Positions 61,157 through 64,000 of a stretch of 64,000 nt of DNA are shown piece after piece. Within the stretch, counting starts at the first letter, position 1. Each line of letters opens with the position of its first letter. Made by a program: the position numbers and the translations under genes. Origin of the DNA: Haloactinomyces albus (GTDB lineage: Bacteria > Actinomycetota > Actinomycetes > Mycobacteriales > Pseudonocardiaceae). The stretch covers positions 744,001 to 808,000 of the forward strand of contig NZ_JAVDXW010000001.1 of NCBI RefSeq assembly GCF_031458135.1, given 5' to 3'. The notes beneath the pieces were generated by a model, which made no database searches, was not told the origin of the DNA, and worked only from the letters and a program-made list of their open reading frames with translations.

Positions 61157-63007
61157 TCACCGAACACGCAGTGTCACCTCGGGGGCGGGTTTCTTCGACA
61201 ACGGAATGCCGTAGCGCTGGGTCAGGTAGGAGGCGATGTCGTGGAACAGCGGCGCCGCCGAGCGCGTCTTCGTCGGATTGTCCAGCATGATGCCCACGAC
61301 ATAGCGAGGATCGTCCGCCGGCACGATTCCGGCGAAAGTGGTCCAGTACTTCGAATTGCTGTAGCACCCGCAGGACGGATCGACCTGCTGTGCCGTCCCC
61401 GTCTTACCCGCGATCCGGTACCCCTTCAGATCGGCCTCCGGCGCGGTTCCCTCCTGGCCCGGCACGTCCTGCACCGTCGCCCGCAGCATGTCCTTGACGG
61501 TGTCGGCGGTTTGTTCACTGACCACTCGCACTCCCTCGGGCCTGGGGTGCGGCACTCGGGTCCCGTCCGGCTTGACCTTTCCGGCGATGATGCGCGGGGG
61601 GATCCGCACGCCGTCATTGGCGATGGCCTGATACATCCCGGCCATCTGCAACACCGTCATCGACAGACCCTGTCCGATGGGCAGGTTGGCAAATGTCGTG
61701 CCCGACCACTGTTTGCGCGGCGGGACGCGTCCGGAGCTTTCCCCCGGCAGCGCTATCCCGGTTTTCCGGCCGAGGCCGAAGCGTTCCATCAACGCGCTGA
61801 AGCGGTCCTTGCCCAGTTTCTGCGCGGTCATCAGAGTGCCCACGTTGGACGATTTGGCCAGGACACCGGTGAAGGTCAGCGGGATCGTCCCGTGCGACCA
61901 GGCATCATCGATGGTGCTGCCGCCCATGGCGATCTGCCCGGGAACCTGCAGTACGGTATCGGGCTCGACGATGCCGTGCTCGATGGCTCCGGCGGCCGTG
62001 ATCACCTTGTTCACCGACCCCGGCTCGAACGGAGTGGTCACGGCCGGATTCCCGAGTTTCTCGTCGGTCCAGGTGTCCTGGTCGCCCGGATCGAAGGTCT
62101 TGTCGTTGGCCAGCGCACGAACCTGACCGGTCTGCGCGTCGAGCACGACGGCACTGCCGCCTTCGGCCCCCATCTCGGCGACGTAGTCGGCCAGCTTCTG
62201 CTGCAGCACGTACTGCAGATCGGAGTCGATCGTCAGGCGTACATCGGAGCCCGGCTGCACGGGCTTGAGGATCTTCTTGCTGCCCGGGATCACGAGACTG
62301 CTGCTGCCCTGCGCGGTGCTGGAGATCTTCGTCCCGTCCTCCCCCGCGAGGACGGGGTCGAGTGTGTTCTCCAGGCCGAGCAGACCACGGATCTTGCGCT
62401 CCTCCTTGCGCCACGTCGCCGCCCCGAGGATGTTCGCGGCCACGCTGCCCGCCGGATACTGCCGCACGGCGCGATACTCGGCGCCGATATGCGTGTATTC
62501 CTCGGTGATCCTGTGCGCCGTTCCGGGATCGATCAGCGGACCGAAATACAGGAAGCCGTTGTCCGAGAACAGCGCGTCGAGTACCTGCTGTTCGGAGACC
62601 TTGCCGTGGGTCACGCGGCCGATGTAGGCGGCGGCATCCCGCTTGTACTCCTCGACCGTGGGCTTGTCCGGGTTTTTCGCATGTGCCCGGCTCACTTTTT
62701 CCTCCAGCGTCACCAGGCTGGCGTAGAGCTGGCGAGCCTCGGTACTGAAAGCGAGGACGCGACCATTGCTGTCCACGATGGACCCACGTTCGGCCGGGAT
62801 CACCTCCGGAGTGGCGAGCTGTTCTCTCGCCCGTTCGGACAGAGCGCTGGCCTCGAAACCCTGTACGATGACCAGTTTGGCCCCGGCCACCACCAGCGCG
62901 GCCACCAGCAGCAGTCGCCCCACCCGCAGGCGCCGGAGGCTGCCCGCGACGTCCGTACGAGCCGTTCGATTCCCCCGGACAACCCGAGTGTTCCTGCGCC
63001 GGGCCAT
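61157..63007 (-). CDS. ftsI: Class B penicillin-binding protein (FtsI/PbpB-type)
   Basis: The septal transpeptidase, 616 residues, a bitopic protein with one N-terminal TM helix (about residues 31-50). The dimerisation domain begins ERGSIVDSNGRVLAFS. Active-site motifs are S331-V-N-K334 in FEPGSVNKVI, KSSNVG and KTGTAQQV. No PASTA repeats follow. The ATG at 63005-63007 overlaps the ftsL-like stop by one base. It pairs functionally with FtsW from the same cluster. Confidence 0.95.
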   Translation of the reverse strand: MARRRNTRVVRGNRTARTDVAGSLRRLRVGRLLLVAALVVAGAKLVIVQGFEASALSERAREQLATPEVIPAERGSIVDSNGRVLAFSTEARQLYASLVTLEEKVSRAHAKNPDKPTVEEYKRDAAAYIGRVTHGKVSEQQVLDALFSDNGFLYFGPLIDPGTAHRITEEYTHIGAEYRAVRQYPAGSVAANILGAATWRKEERKIRGLLGLENTLDPVLAGEDGTKISSTAQGSSSLVIPGSKKILKPVQPGSDVRLTIDSDLQYVLQQKLADYVAEMGAEGGSAVVLDAQTGQVRALANDKTFDPGDQDTWTDEKLGNPAVTTPFEPGSVNKVITAAGAIEHGIVEPDTVLQVPGQIAMGGSTIDDAWSHGTIPLTFTGVLAKSSNVGTLMTAQKLGKDRFSALMERFGLGRKTGIALPGESSGRVPPRKQWSGTTFANLPIGQGLSMTVLQMAGMYQAIANDGVRIPPRIIAGKVKPDGTRVPHPRPEGVRVVSEQTADTVKDMLRATVQDVPGQEGTAPEADLKGYRIAGKTGTAQQVDPSCGCYSNSKYWTTFAGIVPADDPRYVVGIMLDNPTKTRSAAPLFHDIASYLTQRYGIPLSKKPAPEVTLRVR

Positions 63008-63741
63008 CAGGGGCGACTCTCCTCCGGAGCCGATGAGGTCTGCTGGGAGGGCTGCTGCGGTGCCGAATCGGGAGCGGCGGCCTTCGCGGGTTCCGGTTCA
63101 CCGATCAGGGTCACCGAACCATCGGGATGCACCCGCAGGTAGGCCGGCTCGGGGCCGGGTACCAGACCGAGCTCGCGCGCACGCCGCTGCACTGCCGGTA
63201 TCGAACTCATTCTGCTGACCTGGGCCTGCAACGTTTCCTTGCGTTCGCTCAGCGCATTGACCCGATCCTCGGCCTTCCGCAGCTCGTACGAGTTGCTGAC
63301 CGCGGAGATGGACAACCACAGCGTGCCCACGATCCCCGCGGCGAGCACCGTCATCACCGCCACCACGAACGGCGCCCGCGCGGATACGACCTTCGTCTGC
63401 AGCTGTTTGGCCTTGCTCGCCCGCGATGGCTGCGACGACTGCCGCGGCCGGGATGGCGCCTTGGTCCGCGCCTCGGTCTTCGTCCCGGTCTTCGCCTTGG
63501 CCCGTGTCTCGGCCTTCGTCTTGGCTTCCTGCTGACGTGATGACTGCCCTCGTCCGGAGGATTGTCGCCGACCGGAGGGCTGCCGCTGGTTGCCCGACCT
63601 GCCGGACTTGCCGGGCTGCCGCGTCCGACGAGCCCGCTGCTCGCGGGGATCGGCACGCGCACGGGTCCGTTCCGGAGCCTGTGCTCGCTCGCTCGACTCC
63701 TTGCGCGCCGCGGATGTTCTCGTGCGTGCCGGTGCTGTCAT
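63007..63741 (-). CDS. ftsL: FtsL-like bitopic division protein
   Basis: A 244-residue protein with a long, very basic cytoplasmic tail (about residues 1-120, rich in Lys, Arg, Gln, Ser), one TM helix (about 123-147), a short coiled coil ([20 protein letters not shown]), and the block [21 protein letters not shown], which is typical of FtsL/DivIC-type proteins. The Pro/Gln/Ser tail is unstructured. The position between rsmH and ftsI is the classical place for ftsL. The ATG overlaps the rsmH stop as ATGA. Confidence 0.85.
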   Translation of the reverse strand: MTAPARTRTSAARKESSERAQAPERTRARADPREQRARRTRQPGKSGRSGNQRQPSGRRQSSGRGQSSRQQEAKTKAETRAKAKTGTKTEARTKAPSRPRQSSQPSRASKAKQLQTKVVSARAPFVVAVMTVLAAGIVGTLWLSISAVSNSYELRKAEDRVNALSERKETLQAQVSRMSSIPAVQRRARELGLVPGPEPAYLRVHPDGSVTLIGEPEPAKAAAPDSAPQQPSQQTSSAPEESRP

Positions 63742-64000
63742 GCACCCTCCTCGATCCGCTCCGCGGCCCGGAGTCGCGCAGGCGCGGCCCTGGGATTGGT
63801 CTCCGTCTCCCCTTCTCCCGCGAGCTCGGCCCCACGCGTGAGCAGCCGCAGTTGCGGCCCGTGGCCCGGCAACTCCACCGGCAGGTCGGGCGGAGTGCGC
63901 GATTTCGCCCGTTCGGCCAGTGCACGCTTGACCATGCGGTCCTCCAGCGAGTGGTAGGACAGGATCACGGCACGCCCGCCGACGGCCAGGGAGTCCAGCG
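63738..64000 (-). CDS. rsmH: 16S rRNA m4C1402 methyltransferase, C-terminal part
   Basis: Only the last 87 or so codons are in the window; the 5' end lies beyond the right edge. The readable part starts [21 protein letters not shown], the conserved RsmH (MraW) block with the catalytic-domain motif SYHSLEDR, and ends with a charged tail. It is the first gene of the dcw cluster seen here. Confidence 0.93.
   Translation of the reverse strand, partial: LDSLAVGGRAVILSYHSLEDRMVKRALAERAKSRTPPDLPVELPGHGPQLRLLTRGAELAGEGETETNPRAAPARLRAAERIEEGA

Overview
The window is very GC-rich (G/C at most third codon positions) and uses many GTG starts and 4-base GTGA start/stop overlaps. The gene content points to an actinobacterium with a type IV, arabinogalactan-containing wall, most likely a member of the Pseudonocardiaceae. 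The main pointers are aftA, Wag31, SepF, a dcw cluster without ftsA, an ileS T-box, EspG/PPE-like/DUF3558 proteins and DUF397/DUF5753 genes. I cannot name a genus with confidence. I saw no rRNA, tRNA or CRISPR.

Layout, left to right. 1-5 kb (minus strand): a cut-off two-TM protein, a cysteine-synthase-like enzyme and hisD-hisC-hisB. 5-9.2 kb (plus): a short UvrA-like ABC protein, preceded by a stray copy of part of its own coding sequence, and a secreted M14 carboxypeptidase. 9.2-14.7 kb (minus): a complete peptide/nickel-type ABC importer (SBP, two permeases, two ATPases) ending in a 50-residue membrane protein. 14.9-25.1 kb: a nitrilase-family amidase; nadA-nadB-nadC facing a Nudix-derived regulator (NrtR-like); a LON-domain protein; a proline-rich membrane protein; a DUF2567 protein with a 50-codon reading frame behind it; and aftA. 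25.2-32.3 kb: a cytochrome P450, dnaE, a winged-helix/proline-rich protein and a DedA protein. 32.3-39.2 kb: rluA-family pseudouridine synthase with lspA, gnd, and ileS behind a T-box leader.

39.3-64 kb, all minus except one small gene, is the division and cell-wall (dcw) cluster. In transcription order it reads rsmH (cut by the right edge), ftsL-like, ftsI-type PBP, murE, murF, mraY, murD, ftsW, murG, murC, ftsQ, then an intruding block, then ftsZ, pgeF, yggS, sepF, yggT and wag31. Together these genes make lipid II (MurC-F, MraY, MurG), polymerise and crosslink it at the septum (FtsW, FtsI, FtsQ, FtsL), place the ring (FtsZ, SepF) and direct polar growth (Wag31).

The most unusual region is about 45.66-50.26 kb. 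Between ftsQ and ftsZ, which normally adjoin in actinobacteria, lies a type VII secretion accessory cassette: an EspG chaperone, a PPE-like protein with WxG and YxxxD signals, a DUF3558 lipoprotein, and a small helical protein with a C-terminal YxxxD. It also holds a DUF397 gene, a broken DUF5753 regulator and a four-TM protein. Copies of a 47-base palindromic repeat lie at both ends and inside; a further copy lies behind gnd. Long perfect inverted repeats close several other transcription units.
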